Shown one piece after another: positions 9,085 through 18,195 of a DNA stretch of 64,000 bases (the first letter of the stretch is position 1; each line of letters begins with the position of its first letter). The notes below the pieces were generated by a model. The model saw only the letters and a program-made list of their open reading frames with translations. It searched no databases and was not told the origin of the DNA. The DNA lies in NCBI RefSeq assembly GCF_018128925.1, contig NZ_CP067007.1:1392330-1456329 (forward strand), written 5' to 3'. The DNA comes from Nitrosopumilus sp. K4. GTDB taxonomy: Archaea > Thermoproteota > Nitrososphaeria > Nitrososphaerales > Nitrosopumilaceae. A program made the translations under genes and the position numbers.

Positions 9085-9139
9085 AAGAATAATTGAGGAG
9101 ATTATTATATTAGATTATATAATTTAACAAAATAATTTT

Positions 9140-10675
9140 TTAAAATTTGTTAAAGGATTCTTTAATGATGGATTTAGTAAGAGTTTTAAATTTTTCATCG
9201 ATCAAATAAGTCGAACCAATATAAACAGACAAACAAATCAATAATTGAAGAACTAGATTTGGGAAAAAATCAAAAATGCTTTGATGATAAACAATCAACT
9301 TGTCGGATGTAACCCAGAAAACAATCATCATTAATATGGTAGTAGACAAATATTTTATTCCAGATTTATATGGAAATGTTATTAAAGTAATTTTTTTTAA
9401 TTTTTTCCAAAGAAAAACACTATAGGGAATTTCAATTACAACGCCAATAATTGCCCAAAATGTTAATGTGTTTATTTGGGAAAGATTCTCTTTTGCATAA
9501 AAAAACATTATTGCTAACACAATCAAATAAACTATTAATTTTACATAACGAAACGTTGGTATCCAGAAAAGATTACTTTTTAGATAATTTTTGGTAGTGT
9601 TTGGTTGAATGTCAACCGTTTCTATTCCAATTAATGAGTTTTGTAAGAGATTTACAATAGATAAAAAAAACGTTTGAATTGCAAGAAACACAACTACAAC
9701 CCAAGCTTCTTGATACAGAGGGTTTAATGCAAATAATGCAGGTTTAGAAAAAACTACAGAAATTCCAACAATAGGCAGTGCAAATAAGAGGAACAAGGAA
9801 AGATTCTCATAAATATAGGAATATTTTCCTCCAGAAAGTAGTTTAGGATTCAACCCTAAACTGATTTTTTCAGAATGAGATACTAATTTTCCAATCGTTC
9901 CAGCAGCTACATAAAATGCAATACCAATTATAGATGAAGATATTAATGTGTATATTGCAATATCAAAAGTTCGTAAAAAATTAGGTCCAGATGAATACAT
10001 AGTTAACCAAGAAAGTTTGATCCAATTTTTAAAATATGAAATTTGAAATTTTGATTTTATTTTAGAACGAACAAGAAATAGTTGATAAATTGTTTTTACC
10101 AAAAAAGATAGAAACATTGCAATTATTGCACCATCTAACCCTAATTCTAAAAAATAAACAAAGATTAATGCAGTAGGAATTCTGCTTGTTTCAAAAACTA
10201 GCAATGTTTTTGAAACTACTTGTGGTTGAAATGATGTGTTGATTGTTGTAAGGGCATTACTAACAATATACAATGGCACTAAAACGAGTCCAAAAATCAT
10301 TGATTCTGGTATTGCATCAGAATTTTCGAAAAATGTAATCGCTATTGCAATATAAACAGGAATTAGACCAAAACCTAAGAACAAATTTGAAACAAATGAT
10401 GTTCTACCAGAATCAATTCCTCTAGACATTTCTCTTATAGTCCAGTAATTTATGAAAGATCCTGAAACAACCAAATAACCAATTATTGTATTGATAAGAG
10501 ACCAAGTACCAAATTCATCAGCAGATAAGGTTCTGGTAACAATTAACGAAAATACAAACCCAGTCACAATACTAGAAAGTCCAATTAAAAAATACAGTAA
10601 ACCAGAATAGGTTACTCTAACATTGCTCAATTCAATTTTATCGATTATGTATTTTATATAAAATGGATGTTTCAA
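9140..10675 (-). CDS. Wzx-type polysaccharide/oligosaccharide flippase (MATE-like fold)
   Basis: A 511-residue polytopic membrane protein with about 12-14 hydrophobic helices. The N-terminal GLLYFLIGLSSIVTGFVFSL and ADEFGTWSLINTIIGYLV match the polysaccharide biosynthesis (RfbX/Wzx) transporter family, which flips lipid-linked oligosaccharides across the membrane. The start is TTG; no ATG or GTG is available before the first helix. An AATAATTT box near 10695-10702 supports this start. It lies between two glycosyltransferases and upstream of AglB on the same strand, as expected for the step between glycan assembly and transfer to protein. Confidence 0.88.
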   Translation of the reverse strand: MKHPFYIKYIIDKIELSNVRVTYSGLLYFLIGLSSIVTGFVFSLIVTRTLSADEFGTWSLINTIIGYLVVSGSFINYWTIREMSRGIDSGRTSFVSNLFLGFGLIPVYIAIAITFFENSDAIPESMIFGLVLVPLYIVSNALTTINTSFQPQVVSKTLLVFETSRIPTALIFVYFLELGLDGAIIAMFLSFLVKTIYQLFLVRSKIKSKFQISYFKNWIKLSWLTMYSSGPNFLRTFDIAIYTLISSSIIGIAFYVAAGTIGKLVSHSEKISLGLNPKLLSGGKYSYIYENLSLFLLFALPIVGISVVFSKPALFALNPLYQEAWVVVVFLAIQTFFLSIVNLLQNSLIGIETVDIQPNTTKNYLKSNLFWIPTFRYVKLIVYLIVLAIMFFYAKENLSQINTLTFWAIIGVVIEIPYSVFLWKKLKKITLITFPYKSGIKYLSTTILMMIVFWVTSDKLIVYHQSIFDFFPNLVLQLLICLSVYIGSTYLIDEKFKTLTKSIIKESFNKF

Positions 10676-10749
10676 TTATTCTTGATCTGATAGAAATTAT
10701 TAGTTCGGAAACATCGATTAGTTTTTACCTTTTCAAATAAAGTGAGATT

Positions 10750-11808
10750 ATGACTAAAATTAAAAAGATCACATTTGTTTTAGGAACTAGGCCACAGATA
10801 ATAAAATCAGGGCCAATTATTAAGGAATTAGCAAAAAAAAAATTCATAGTAGACATTATTCATACAGGTCAGCATTATGACTATAATTTATCAAATATAT
10901 TTTTAAAAAATTCTAAAGCAATCAATATAAAAAATCTTAACATAGGTGCAGGAACACAACTTGAACAAATTTCAAAAATAATCACGAAGTTGGAAAAATT
11001 ATTTAAAAAAAATAAACCAGATTTGATAGTCATTCCAGGTGACACAACTTCAGCAGTAGCAGGTGCATTATCTGCTTCTAAATGTAAAATAAAAATTGCA
11101 CATTTGGAGGCAGGTGCCAGAAGCAATCAATTTTACATGACTGAAGAGATTAACCGACGAATTATAGATCATTGTTCAGATATATTATTTGCACCAACAA
11201 GAAATTGTTTGGAAAATTTAAAATTAGAATCAGTTTTTGGTCAAACATATTTTGTTGGTGATACAATGTATGATCAATTTCTTAACTGGAAAAAAAATAC
11301 TAAGATTACAAAAAATAATAAAAAAACAAATGAAATTCTTATAACAATTCATAGAGCTGAAAACATAAACAATGTAGAAAACCTGAAAAAAATTTGTGAA
11401 ATAGTAAATAAATTACAAAAAAAATATCATATAATATTTCCTGTCCATCCAAATACCAAGAAACAATTGTTAAAAAATAAACTGAAAATTAATGCAGAAA
11501 TTATTTTACCTCAAAACCATAGTAATATGATGAAACTGGTTAACAATGCAGATTTGGTAATCACAGATTCTGGAGGGCTACAAAAAGAAGCTTATTGGAT
11601 GGGAACTCCATGTATAACTATTAGAGAGAACACAGAATGGAAAGAGACAATTGAAGAAAGAGCAAACATCATCATGCCATTATCAAAACCATTTCAGTAT
11701 AAAAAAGCAGAAAAAATGATGAGTTTAAAATTTAAAACAAAACCTAGTCTTTTTGGTGGAGGAAAAGCAGTAGATAAAATTATTAAAGTTTTAAAAAATC
11801 TAGAATAA
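10750..11808 (+). CDS. UDP-N-acetylglucosamine 2-epimerase family enzyme (WecB/WbpI type)
   Basis: A 352-residue GT-B-like epimerase. Landmarks are GTRPQIIKSGPI at the N-terminus, HTGQHYDYNLS near residue 38, VIPGDTTSAVAGALSA, HLEAGARS, RRIIDH, THRAEN-like TIHRAENINN and TDSGGLQKEAYWMGTPC. Members invert C2 of UDP-GlcNAc to give UDP-ManNAc, or act on 2,3-diacetamido uronate sugars. The Q in GTRPQ and the HTGQHYD segment are more WbpI-like than the GTRPE of typical WecB. The ManNAc-type product would feed the surrounding glycan pathway. No NeuB or NeuA homologue is in the window, so sialic-acid synthesis cannot be claimed. Confidence 0.87.
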   Translation: MTKIKKITFVLGTRPQIIKSGPIIKELAKKKFIVDIIHTGQHYDYNLSNIFLKNSKAINIKNLNIGAGTQLEQISKIITKLEKLFKKNKPDLIVIPGDTTSAVAGALSASKCKIKIAHLEAGARSNQFYMTEEINRRIIDHCSDILFAPTRNCLENLKLESVFGQTYFVGDTMYDQFLNWKKNTKITKNNKKTNEILITIHRAENINNVENLKKICEIVNKLQKKYHIIFPVHPNTKKQLLKNKLKINAEIILPQNHSNMMKLVNNADLVITDSGGLQKEAYWMGTPCITIRENTEWKETIEERANIIMPLSKPFQYKKAEKMMSLKFKTKPSLFGGGKAVDKIIKVLKNLE

Positions 11809-11841
11809 ACAATTTTTAAACTAACCATTATTGCATAAATT

Positions 11842-12912
11842 GTGAGAATTCTTCAATCAGGAAATGCAAATTTTGGATATGTTATGGCAAAAGAATTACG
11901 AAAAAATGGAATTGAATCAGATCTATTAATTTCAAAAGAGATCATATCAGGACCTAATGCATCAATAAATGATCCGCGTTCCCACGACAAAGAAATTCAG
12001 GATTATCCTGAATGGGTTCATTTTGCACCAATTAACAGCAGGACAAAAATTTTTCAAATTACAAAATTTATGAAAAATTATGATGTCATCCATTCCTATA
12101 ATGCTACTCCTATTCATGCAATGATTTCTGGAGTTCCTTATATTGCACAAGCAGGAGGTGATGAATTAAGAATCAAAGCATTTGAAAAATCAATTACAGG
12201 GTATTTATTGAAAAGAGCATATAAGCATGCAGATCAGTTTGTTTATGTTTGGCCAATCCATAAGCCATTAGTAGAAAGACTAGGAATTAAAAATCCAGTT
12301 TATTTACCACGTGTGTGGGAACCACAAAATTTTAAAAGAAATGAACAGAATTCTCCTGAACCAAAAATGTTTACAATATTTCTTCCAACAGCAGAGATTT
12401 GGGAAACAAAAGGAAATGAAAAATTTCTAGAGGCATTTGTAAGATTATGTAAAGAAAGAGACAATGTCAAATTGTTTTATGTTGATTGGGGTCCAGATTC
12501 TGAAAAAGCAAAGAAATTACTTGGATTACCAAACATATCAGAAAAAGTAGAGATTATTCCAGGTCCAATATCTCGTGAAAAAATGTCAGAATATATGAGC
12601 AAATCAGATTTGTTAGTTGATCAATTTAATTCAGGTTCATTTACACGTATGGCTATTGAAGCATTCAAATTTGGAATTCCAATACTAATCAATATCGATG
12701 AAGATATTCACAGGGAATTACACGGAGAATCTCCACCGGTAATTAATGCAAAAACAAGTGATGAAATATTTAAAAAACTAAAAGAACTTGCTGATTCAAA
12801 ACATATGCTTCAAAAAATTTCACATGATGCAAAATCATGGTATGAAAGAAATTATGCATTAGAAAAAACACTTTCAAAATATATTGAGATTTACAAGAGA
12901 ATTATCAAGTAA
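11842..12912 (+). CDS. GT4-like glycosyltransferase
   Basis: A 356-residue GT-B fold glycosyltransferase related to the one at 7972-9084. It begins RILQSGNANFGYVMAKEL, continues with PYIAQAGGDELRIKAF, and has the C-terminal donor-binding region DLLVDQFNSGSFTRMAIEAFKFGIP. The GTG start is supported by a TTTTTAAA box at 11813-11820, about 26 bases upstream, giving a leaderless mRNA. It is 33 bases after the epimerase gene but has this promoter of its own. It probably adds one sugar of the AglB-transferred glycan. Confidence 0.82.
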   Translation: MRILQSGNANFGYVMAKELRKNGIESDLLISKEIISGPNASINDPRSHDKEIQDYPEWVHFAPINSRTKIFQITKFMKNYDVIHSYNATPIHAMISGVPYIAQAGGDELRIKAFEKSITGYLLKRAYKHADQFVYVWPIHKPLVERLGIKNPVYLPRVWEPQNFKRNEQNSPEPKMFTIFLPTAEIWETKGNEKFLEAFVRLCKERDNVKLFYVDWGPDSEKAKKLLGLPNISEKVEIIPGPISREKMSEYMSKSDLLVDQFNSGSFTRMAIEAFKFGIPILINIDEDIHRELHGESPPVINAKTSDEIFKKLKELADSKHMLQKISHDAKSWYERNYALEKTLSKYIEIYKRIIK

Positions 12913-12937
12913 ATAAAAAAAATCAATAGTTTACAAA

Positions 12938-15079
12938 TTAAGGATTTAGAGCAGAATAGTTTTGATTAATTTCATATACAAATATTCCAAGCATAGGTCC
13001 AAATCTTTCTTCATTAAAACCTGATGAGGCATAAACTAGTTTAAAAGGTCCATCATTGTCATAATCAAATTTTATATCTTTTATAAAAATCGGAGTAAAG
13101 CCAGGTCTGAATGTTTCAGATTGTTGTTGATTTTGAAAATTGTGATAAGCAAGGGTTGTAAATGGCGTTAATTTACCTAACAAAGTTTCATTCCAAAAAT
13201 AGTCAGTTCCACTAAACCCATCAGAGCGTAAATATTTTGTCAGAGGTTCTTCTGCAATTCTCATAAACCATTGTTTTTTGGATTCATCTCCACCACCACC
13301 CAAAATGTAAAGGCTCTTTCCTTCATGCTCAACACTTAATTTTTCACCAGAAATAAAAATGACAATATGAGTTGCGCCCATATCATTTAGTAAGCGATAA
13401 GCCTCTTCGGGATTACTAAGTAAAATTTTTGCAATTTTCTGAATTTGTTGTGTGTCGATGGTAGCATTATCTGCCAAGGTGGTTCGTTCTGACATCGTAG
13501 TTATCCAATAACCATAATCCCACCATGATGCAATTACCGCATCTTTAGGAGTGTTTAGTTTTATCCATTCAAGAGTATCCAACCAGTCATTTGTGGCAAC
13601 TTTAAAACTTGTGCCACCATTTAGTATTGTTGCCGGAGTATCACTAACATTTACCCAATTTCCACCAGCTGGATAAGTCAATGGGAATAAAAATAGAATA
13701 ATTACAAATGCAAAAAATGAAATTTTTGGTAGTTTATTTGAGAGGGATGATTTTTTGCTAAGAGAGTTATTTTTGAAAAATTCTTTAGTCAAAATAGATA
13801 ACCCAATTGAAGAGAGTACTATTAATGAAATAGATGCAAAAACTTCCAATCTTACAAATGCAGAACTGACATAGACTCCGGTAATTCCCAAAATAAGTAC
13901 AAAAGATTTCATGTCATTAGTAAGTAGTTCGGTTTTTGATTTGCTTAAAATTATCCAAATCCCTATACCTGAAAATATCAAAAGAGTAGAATGAAAGTAA
14001 AATGATTGCATGATTGTTGTGCTGGCATGTTCAGCTACTGAATCAACTAGTGGGTTTACAGTTGTTAAAAATGGGTTTATGGCATTAAGATATCTAAATG
14101 TAGGCAAAGGTAGAAAGTGTGATTCAGCATTAACTGTTATTGCAACAGAACCAATTATGATAATAGATACTAGTAAGAACAATCCATTTCTTAGTTTATT
14201 TTTTTCTTTACTAATTTTTTGAAGAAATATACATGCAATCATAAAGATAGTTGGAGTTATTAACGAAAAACCCCCTAGACCAAAAACAAAATTTGGACCG
14301 GGTCTTTCAAACATGCCAGTAATGAGAAGAAAAGTTCCAGTAAATAGAGGAATGCACCAAATAAGAAATTCATGATCTTTTCTTACAAAAGGCAATGCTA
14401 AAATGAATATACCTATAGGAATTATTAGAAATTGCATCCCTCCCCATGATGCTAAGCTAAAACTGAGTACTATTCCACTTGAAATTATTTTTAGGAAGGC
14501 AATTTTTTTATTTTCAGATTTTATTCCACTCAAAAAAAGATATAGACCTAAAAGCCCGTAAAAAATTCCTAGTGGTTCAGATTTGAACCATCCAAGAGAT
14601 CCTCTTATTATTATTGGTAATGAAATTGAATAAAGCAATGCCCCAAACAGACCTGCTGATGTACCTGCAAAAATCCTAACTAGTGCAAATACAATAACTG
14701 CTGTAAGAGAACCAATTATCACAGGGAATAATATTGTAAAATCATATAGGTTTGAACCCCCACCAAATATTTGATAGGTTAATGCAGTTGTTATGTGAAG
14801 CATTACTTGTGATGTTGCAGAGATATTTCTTCCATTTGGATACCAACTCTTGTCATCATGCCAATCAAAATATTCTGAGATGCCATTATTTAGAAGAAAT
14901 TCTGTTGCTCTAAAATTAAAAAAAGGATCAAATTCATTTAACTCAAATCCATAGTCTGCACTTTGAGCACGGATTAAGAATGAAATTGAGAAAGATAATG
15001 TCAAGATTCCAATTATCAAAAGATGGTTTAGTTTGAAATCAAATGTTCCAATTTTTACAAGAGTAATTTGTGAAACCAT
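12938..15079 (-). CDS. aglB: Dolichyl-phosphooligosaccharide-protein glycotransferase (STT3/AglB)
   Basis: A 713-residue oligosaccharyltransferase. The N-terminal two-thirds has about 13 transmembrane helices, with an early acidic loop ELNEFDPFFNFRATEFL containing the EFDP (D-x-D-like) catalytic metal motif. The soluble C-terminal domain begins with ASWWDYGYWITTMSERTTLADNAT; WWDYG lies near residue 520 and recognises the Asn-X-Ser/Thr sequon. It moves a lipid-linked glycan onto proteins on the outside face of the membrane, typically the S-layer. I took the ATG at 15079 over a TTG one codon before it. An AGTAATAAC box near 15108 fits a leaderless start. Confidence 0.95.
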   Translation of the reverse strand: MVSQITLVKIGTFDFKLNHLLIIGILTLSFSISFLIRAQSADYGFELNEFDPFFNFRATEFLLNNGISEYFDWHDDKSWYPNGRNISATSQVMLHITTALTYQIFGGGSNLYDFTILFPVIIGSLTAVIVFALVRIFAGTSAGLFGALLYSISLPIIIRGSLGWFKSEPLGIFYGLLGLYLFLSGIKSENKKIAFLKIISSGIVLSFSLASWGGMQFLIIPIGIFILALPFVRKDHEFLIWCIPLFTGTFLLITGMFERPGPNFVFGLGGFSLITPTIFMIACIFLQKISKEKNKLRNGLFLLVSIIIIGSVAITVNAESHFLPLPTFRYLNAINPFLTTVNPLVDSVAEHASTTIMQSFYFHSTLLIFSGIGIWIILSKSKTELLTNDMKSFVLILGITGVYVSSAFVRLEVFASISLIVLSSIGLSILTKEFFKNNSLSKKSSLSNKLPKISFFAFVIILFLFPLTYPAGGNWVNVSDTPATILNGGTSFKVATNDWLDTLEWIKLNTPKDAVIASWWDYGYWITTMSERTTLADNATIDTQQIQKIAKILLSNPEEAYRLLNDMGATHIVIFISGEKLSVEHEGKSLYILGGGGDESKKQWFMRIAEEPLTKYLRSDGFSGTDYFWNETLLGKLTPFTTLAYHNFQNQQQSETFRPGFTPIFIKDIKFDYDNDGPFKLVYASSGFNEERFGPMLGIFVYEINQNYSALNP

Positions 15080-15144
15080 CAAAATTCACACTAATTTGAG
15101 TGGTTATTACTCTTTTGAATAAAATATTGTTAAAAAAATCAGAT

Positions 15145-16809
15145 TTACATTACAGCTTGTGCTGCATCATGGAACATCTGGCTTTTTGCACAGCCAGCTG
15201 CAAGTTCATCACCTGCTCCACGTCTCATAAGACCACGATAGAGGCCATCTTCAAGTTTAACACCTTCACGTTCCTCCCATTCTTCTACGGTGATAGAGTA
15301 TTTCTTTTGGATTCTGTCTCTATACCATTCAGGAATTACATTAAATGCACAGAATGGAACGATTCTAAGGTCTGGTGTCAAATAGTGAATGTCACATCTT
15401 TGTAGTCTTTCCAAGTCTTCATTGTATTTGTCCTGAAAGTGCATCATGCCAAGGAATAATCCCTTTACATGCCATGAACCTACAGCATCAAAGGATCTCT
15501 TCATCAATATATTGCCAAACATCTTTGCCAAATCTAATCCTGCTGGTTGTTTCTTTGTATCTACAAAGCCTTTGAGTTTTCTTACAACTTCAAGCATTGT
15601 AAAGTATTTGTTTTTACCAGAACGAATTTCTTCTGCTTTATCTTCAAACAATTCCAACATTCCTTGAATGTCACAGAATTTTGTTAATGGAACAAACTTC
15701 TTTGTTTCCTCATCTTCAAAGATGTAAGTTCCTGCGCCACAAGCAAAGTGAATTGATAATTCATACTTTGGTTTGCTTGAGAATGCTTCAATTACATTTG
15801 TTAGCGGCATGCAACTTGGTACTGGGAACCAGTCATCAACGGTCACTTCACCATTTGTTTGTTCTTCAATTCTTTGAATACAATCTGGAACTGTGATTCT
15901 GTATTTTTCACGTTCTGATTTACCCATTCTACCAGTTAGTGAAACAGGTTGGAAGTTTACAGCATGAACTACATCCATGTTCTTTTGAGCATATCTAATA
16001 ATTCCACCTAGTTCATGGTCATTAATTGATTTGATTACAGTTGGAACAAACACTACTGTTGTTCCTGTCTTTCTGCAACTATCAAGTGCATATGGAATTT
16101 CCCAATGATTTTTTGGGTTTGTTCTTGCAGTTACACCATCAAATGAAAGATACAAGTTATTACATCCAGCAAGTCTAACTTCTCTTGCTGCTTCAGGATC
16201 CATGGCATGTCTGATACCATTGGTGTTCATTTGTATATGATCAACACCTTCTTCTTTCATAATTTTGATAACATCAGCAATATCGTCTCTGAGCATTGGT
16301 TCACCACCAGTAATTTGCATAGAATTTCCTGGAATTGGTCTTTCAGCTTTCAGAGTCTTCATCATTGCTCTGACTTGCGTATGATCTGGTTCATACATGT
16401 AAGCGCCTTCAAGGCCTTTCTTTACATAGAAAAAGCAATACCAACATGTCAAATCACATCTGTTGGTAACAATCATGTTTGCCAGTCCACTGTGAGACAA
16501 GTGGTTTGAGCACAATCCACAGTTGTTTGGACATGAGCATTTGTCAATCATTACATTTGGGGCATGTGCACCTTTACCATCCATCCAATATGTACTGAAT
16601 TTCTTGTACATTTCATAAGAACCAAAGTACAGTTCCTCACATTCTCCATGAGTTGGACAAATCTTTGACATGTAGACTTTGTTGTCTCTCTCAAAGACTT
16701 CAGCATCCAGAATCATGTTACAATCTGGACAGATGCTTTGTGTGAATCTAATAGTGGACTTCTTTCCTAGACTTTTAGTTGATTGGTTTGAAATTTGAAT
16801 TAATGCCAT
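15145..16809 (-). CDS. tes: Radical SAM tetraether-lipid synthase (Tes/GDGT-MAS, MJ0619-type)
   Basis: A protein of about 554 residues matching the MJ0619/Tes layout: an N-terminal cysteine module (CPDCNMILDAEVFE...KICPTHGE), a second one (CSCPNNCGLCSNH), the radical SAM CX3CX2C in TNRCDLTCWYCFF (about residues 118-125), GGEP, and a C-terminal cysteine region (HFACGAG, PFCAFNV). Tes joins two archaeol-type lipids into membrane-spanning GDGT tetraethers, the hallmark lipids of thaumarchaea. Function by homology is likely, though some relatives are annotated as pterin methylases. A TTATATAG box at 16837-16844 puts the transcript start near 16814, so I prefer ATG 16809 over ATG 16824. Divergent from two regulators. 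Confidence 0.82.
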   Translation of the reverse strand: MALIQISNQSTKSLGKKSTIRFTQSICPDCNMILDAEVFERDNKVYMSKICPTHGECEELYFGSYEMYKKFSTYWMDGKGAHAPNVMIDKCSCPNNCGLCSNHLSHSGLANMIVTNRCDLTCWYCFFYVKKGLEGAYMYEPDHTQVRAMMKTLKAERPIPGNSMQITGGEPMLRDDIADVIKIMKEEGVDHIQMNTNGIRHAMDPEAAREVRLAGCNNLYLSFDGVTARTNPKNHWEIPYALDSCRKTGTTVVFVPTVIKSINDHELGGIIRYAQKNMDVVHAVNFQPVSLTGRMGKSEREKYRITVPDCIQRIEEQTNGEVTVDDWFPVPSCMPLTNVIEAFSSKPKYELSIHFACGAGTYIFEDEETKKFVPLTKFCDIQGMLELFEDKAEEIRSGKNKYFTMLEVVRKLKGFVDTKKQPAGLDLAKMFGNILMKRSFDAVGSWHVKGLFLGMMHFQDKYNEDLERLQRCDIHYLTPDLRIVPFCAFNVIPEWYRDRIQKKYSITVEEWEEREGVKLEDGLYRGLMRRGAGDELAAGCAKSQMFHDAAQAVM

Positions 16810-16848
16810 GCCTACATTGGGCATTTTTCTGAAATACTATATAATGCA

Positions 16849-16872
16849 TTTCACACTTGGCCCCGTGTGGAA
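16849..16872. promoter_or_regulatory. Palindromic operator candidate between tes and trmB-like gene
   Basis: An imperfect inverted repeat TTTCACAC - 8 bases - GTGTGGAA, with 7 of 8 arm bases complementary. It abuts the tes TATA box (16837-16844) at the position where TFB/BRE contacts would be, and lies 23 bases upstream of the TrmB-gene TATA box (TTTAAATAT, 16895-16903). A dimeric winged-helix regulator bound here could control both promoters. The two adjacent regulator genes are the natural candidates. The symmetry is visible; the binding is inferred. Confidence 0.5.
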
Positions 16873-16925
16873 TTTAGGATGTACGCATACCTGATTTAAA
16901 TATCAAAAAGGATCGACTAGATCGC

Positions 16926-17690
16926 ATGAGCATATCTGATAAAACACGCAAGGCACTAGAAAAGATCGGTCTTACAAGTTATGAGATCAGAACTTTTTCA
17001 TCATTGCTTAAAGCTGGGGAATTAACAGCTTCGGATCTTAGTCAGAAATCAGGCGTTCCTTATTCAAAAATCTATGAAGTTTTAGGGACTTTAGAAGATA
17101 AAGGATGGATTGGCTCAGATGACTCTAGACCAACAAAATACTTTGCAAAATCACCAGCAACTGGACTTGAAACTACAAAACAGAAAATGGAAAATGATTT
17201 TTCTCAAAATCAGAGTGTCATTCTAAATGAGCTTGTTCCATTGTATGAAAAAAGTGGTACAAGTGAAAGACCAGATATTTGGGTTTTGTCCGGTGCAATT
17301 AACATTGCAGCAAAAATTTTAGAGATGGTAGAGTCTTGTCGAAATGAAGTAATGATTGCATTACCTCAAGCAGGCGAAGAACTAGTAAAGCAAGCATTAC
17401 CAAAATTACGTTCATTACACGACAAAGGAGTAGAGATTACAATTCTTACCTCCGATAAAATGGATAAAGATTCAATCAAAGCAATTTCTAGAGTTGCAAA
17501 TGTAAAAATCAAAAAAGGGTTATTTGGAGGCGGAATAATTTCAGATAAGAGATATGTTGTAATTTTACTGGGACCTGAAATGGGGGGAGTCAATTCAGAT
17601 CTTGTTGCGATTTGGGCAGATCACGCAGGATTAGCAGGATTTGCAAGACAATACTTTGAATATTTATTAAAAGATTCAAAGAAGGTGTAG
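16926..17690 (+). CDS. TrmB-family transcriptional regulator
   Basis: A 254-residue protein with an N-terminal winged helix (residues about 8-70: KIGLTSYEIRTFSSLLKAGELTASDLSQKSGVPYSKIYEVL) typical of TrmB sugar/metabolite regulators, followed by a phospholipase-D-like ligand domain (ALPQAGEELVKQALPKLRSL). TrmB proteins repress or activate archaeal promoters in response to sugars or other ligands. The TTTAAATAT box at 16895-16903 is 27 bases before the ATG, so translation is leaderless. It is divergent from tes and shares the palindrome at 16849-16872, so autoregulation and control of tes are plausible. The DtxR-type gene follows one base after its stop. Confidence 0.88.
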   Translation: MSISDKTRKALEKIGLTSYEIRTFSSLLKAGELTASDLSQKSGVPYSKIYEVLGTLEDKGWIGSDDSRPTKYFAKSPATGLETTKQKMENDFSQNQSVILNELVPLYEKSGTSERPDIWVLSGAINIAAKILEMVESCRNEVMIALPQAGEELVKQALPKLRSLHDKGVEITILTSDKMDKDSIKAISRVANVKIKKGLFGGGIISDKRYVVILLGPEMGGVNSDLVAIWADHAGLAGFARQYFEYLLKDSKKV

Positions 17691-17691
17691 T

Positions 17692-18150
17692 ATGGACTCA
17701 TTAAATGACGAAAATGAAGAAACACTCTTTGTTGGAACTGCCGAAGCTGAGCATGTTGAAATGTATCTAAAGGCAATTTGGCATATCAAAGAAAGAGGAG
17801 ACGAAGTAAAGATTAGCACAATTGCAAAAATGCTAAACGTTAGACAGCCAAGTGTTGTTCAAATGCTCAAAAAATTAAACGGTCAAAATCTTGTAAATTA
17901 CAACAAAGCAGGAGTTACACTAACTGAAGACGGTGAAAGAATTGGTTCAAGCATGATGAGAAATAGTAGATTGCTTGAAGTGCTTATGGACAGTGCATTA
18001 AAAGTAGAAATTGATGAAGAGATGGTGTGTGGTATTGAACATCATATGAATAAACAATTTACTGATGCATTGTGTACAATGTTAAAACACCCAAGAAAAT
18101 GTCCACATGATCATGAAATTCCTATGGGCGAATGCTGCAAGTCAGCATAG
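17692..18150 (+). CDS. DtxR/MntR-type metal-dependent regulator
   Basis: A 152-residue protein with the DtxR layout: an N-terminal winged helix (VEMYLKAIWHI ... STIAKMLNVRQPSVVQMLKKL) and a dimerisation/metal-binding domain with CGIEHHMNKQFTDALCTML and PRKCPHDHEIP. The Glu, Cys and His residues at the expected primary metal-site positions are present, so Fe(II) or Mn(II) sensing is likely. There is no SH3-like third domain, as in MntR. It starts one base after the TrmB stop and is surely co-transcribed. Metal control of a neighbouring Fe-S enzyme (tes) is an attractive inference. Confidence 0.88.
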   Translation: MDSLNDENEETLFVGTAEAEHVEMYLKAIWHIKERGDEVKISTIAKMLNVRQPSVVQMLKKLNGQNLVNYNKAGVTLTEDGERIGSSMMRNSRLLEVLMDSALKVEIDEEMVCGIEHHMNKQFTDALCTMLKHPRKCPHDHEIPMGECCKSA

Positions 18151-18195
18151 TTTCCATATGCTAAAAGATATATCATCATACAAATCAGATTAAAC

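Noticed and set aside
10750-11808. Sialic-acid pathway (NeuC)
   Set aside because: NeuD-like and epimerase genes are suggestive, but no NeuB or NeuA homologue is present in the window.
16809-16824. Tes start at ATG 16824
   Set aside because: The TATA box at 16837-16844 predicts a transcript start near 16814, downstream of that ATG; ATG 16809 fits. Only five residues are affected.
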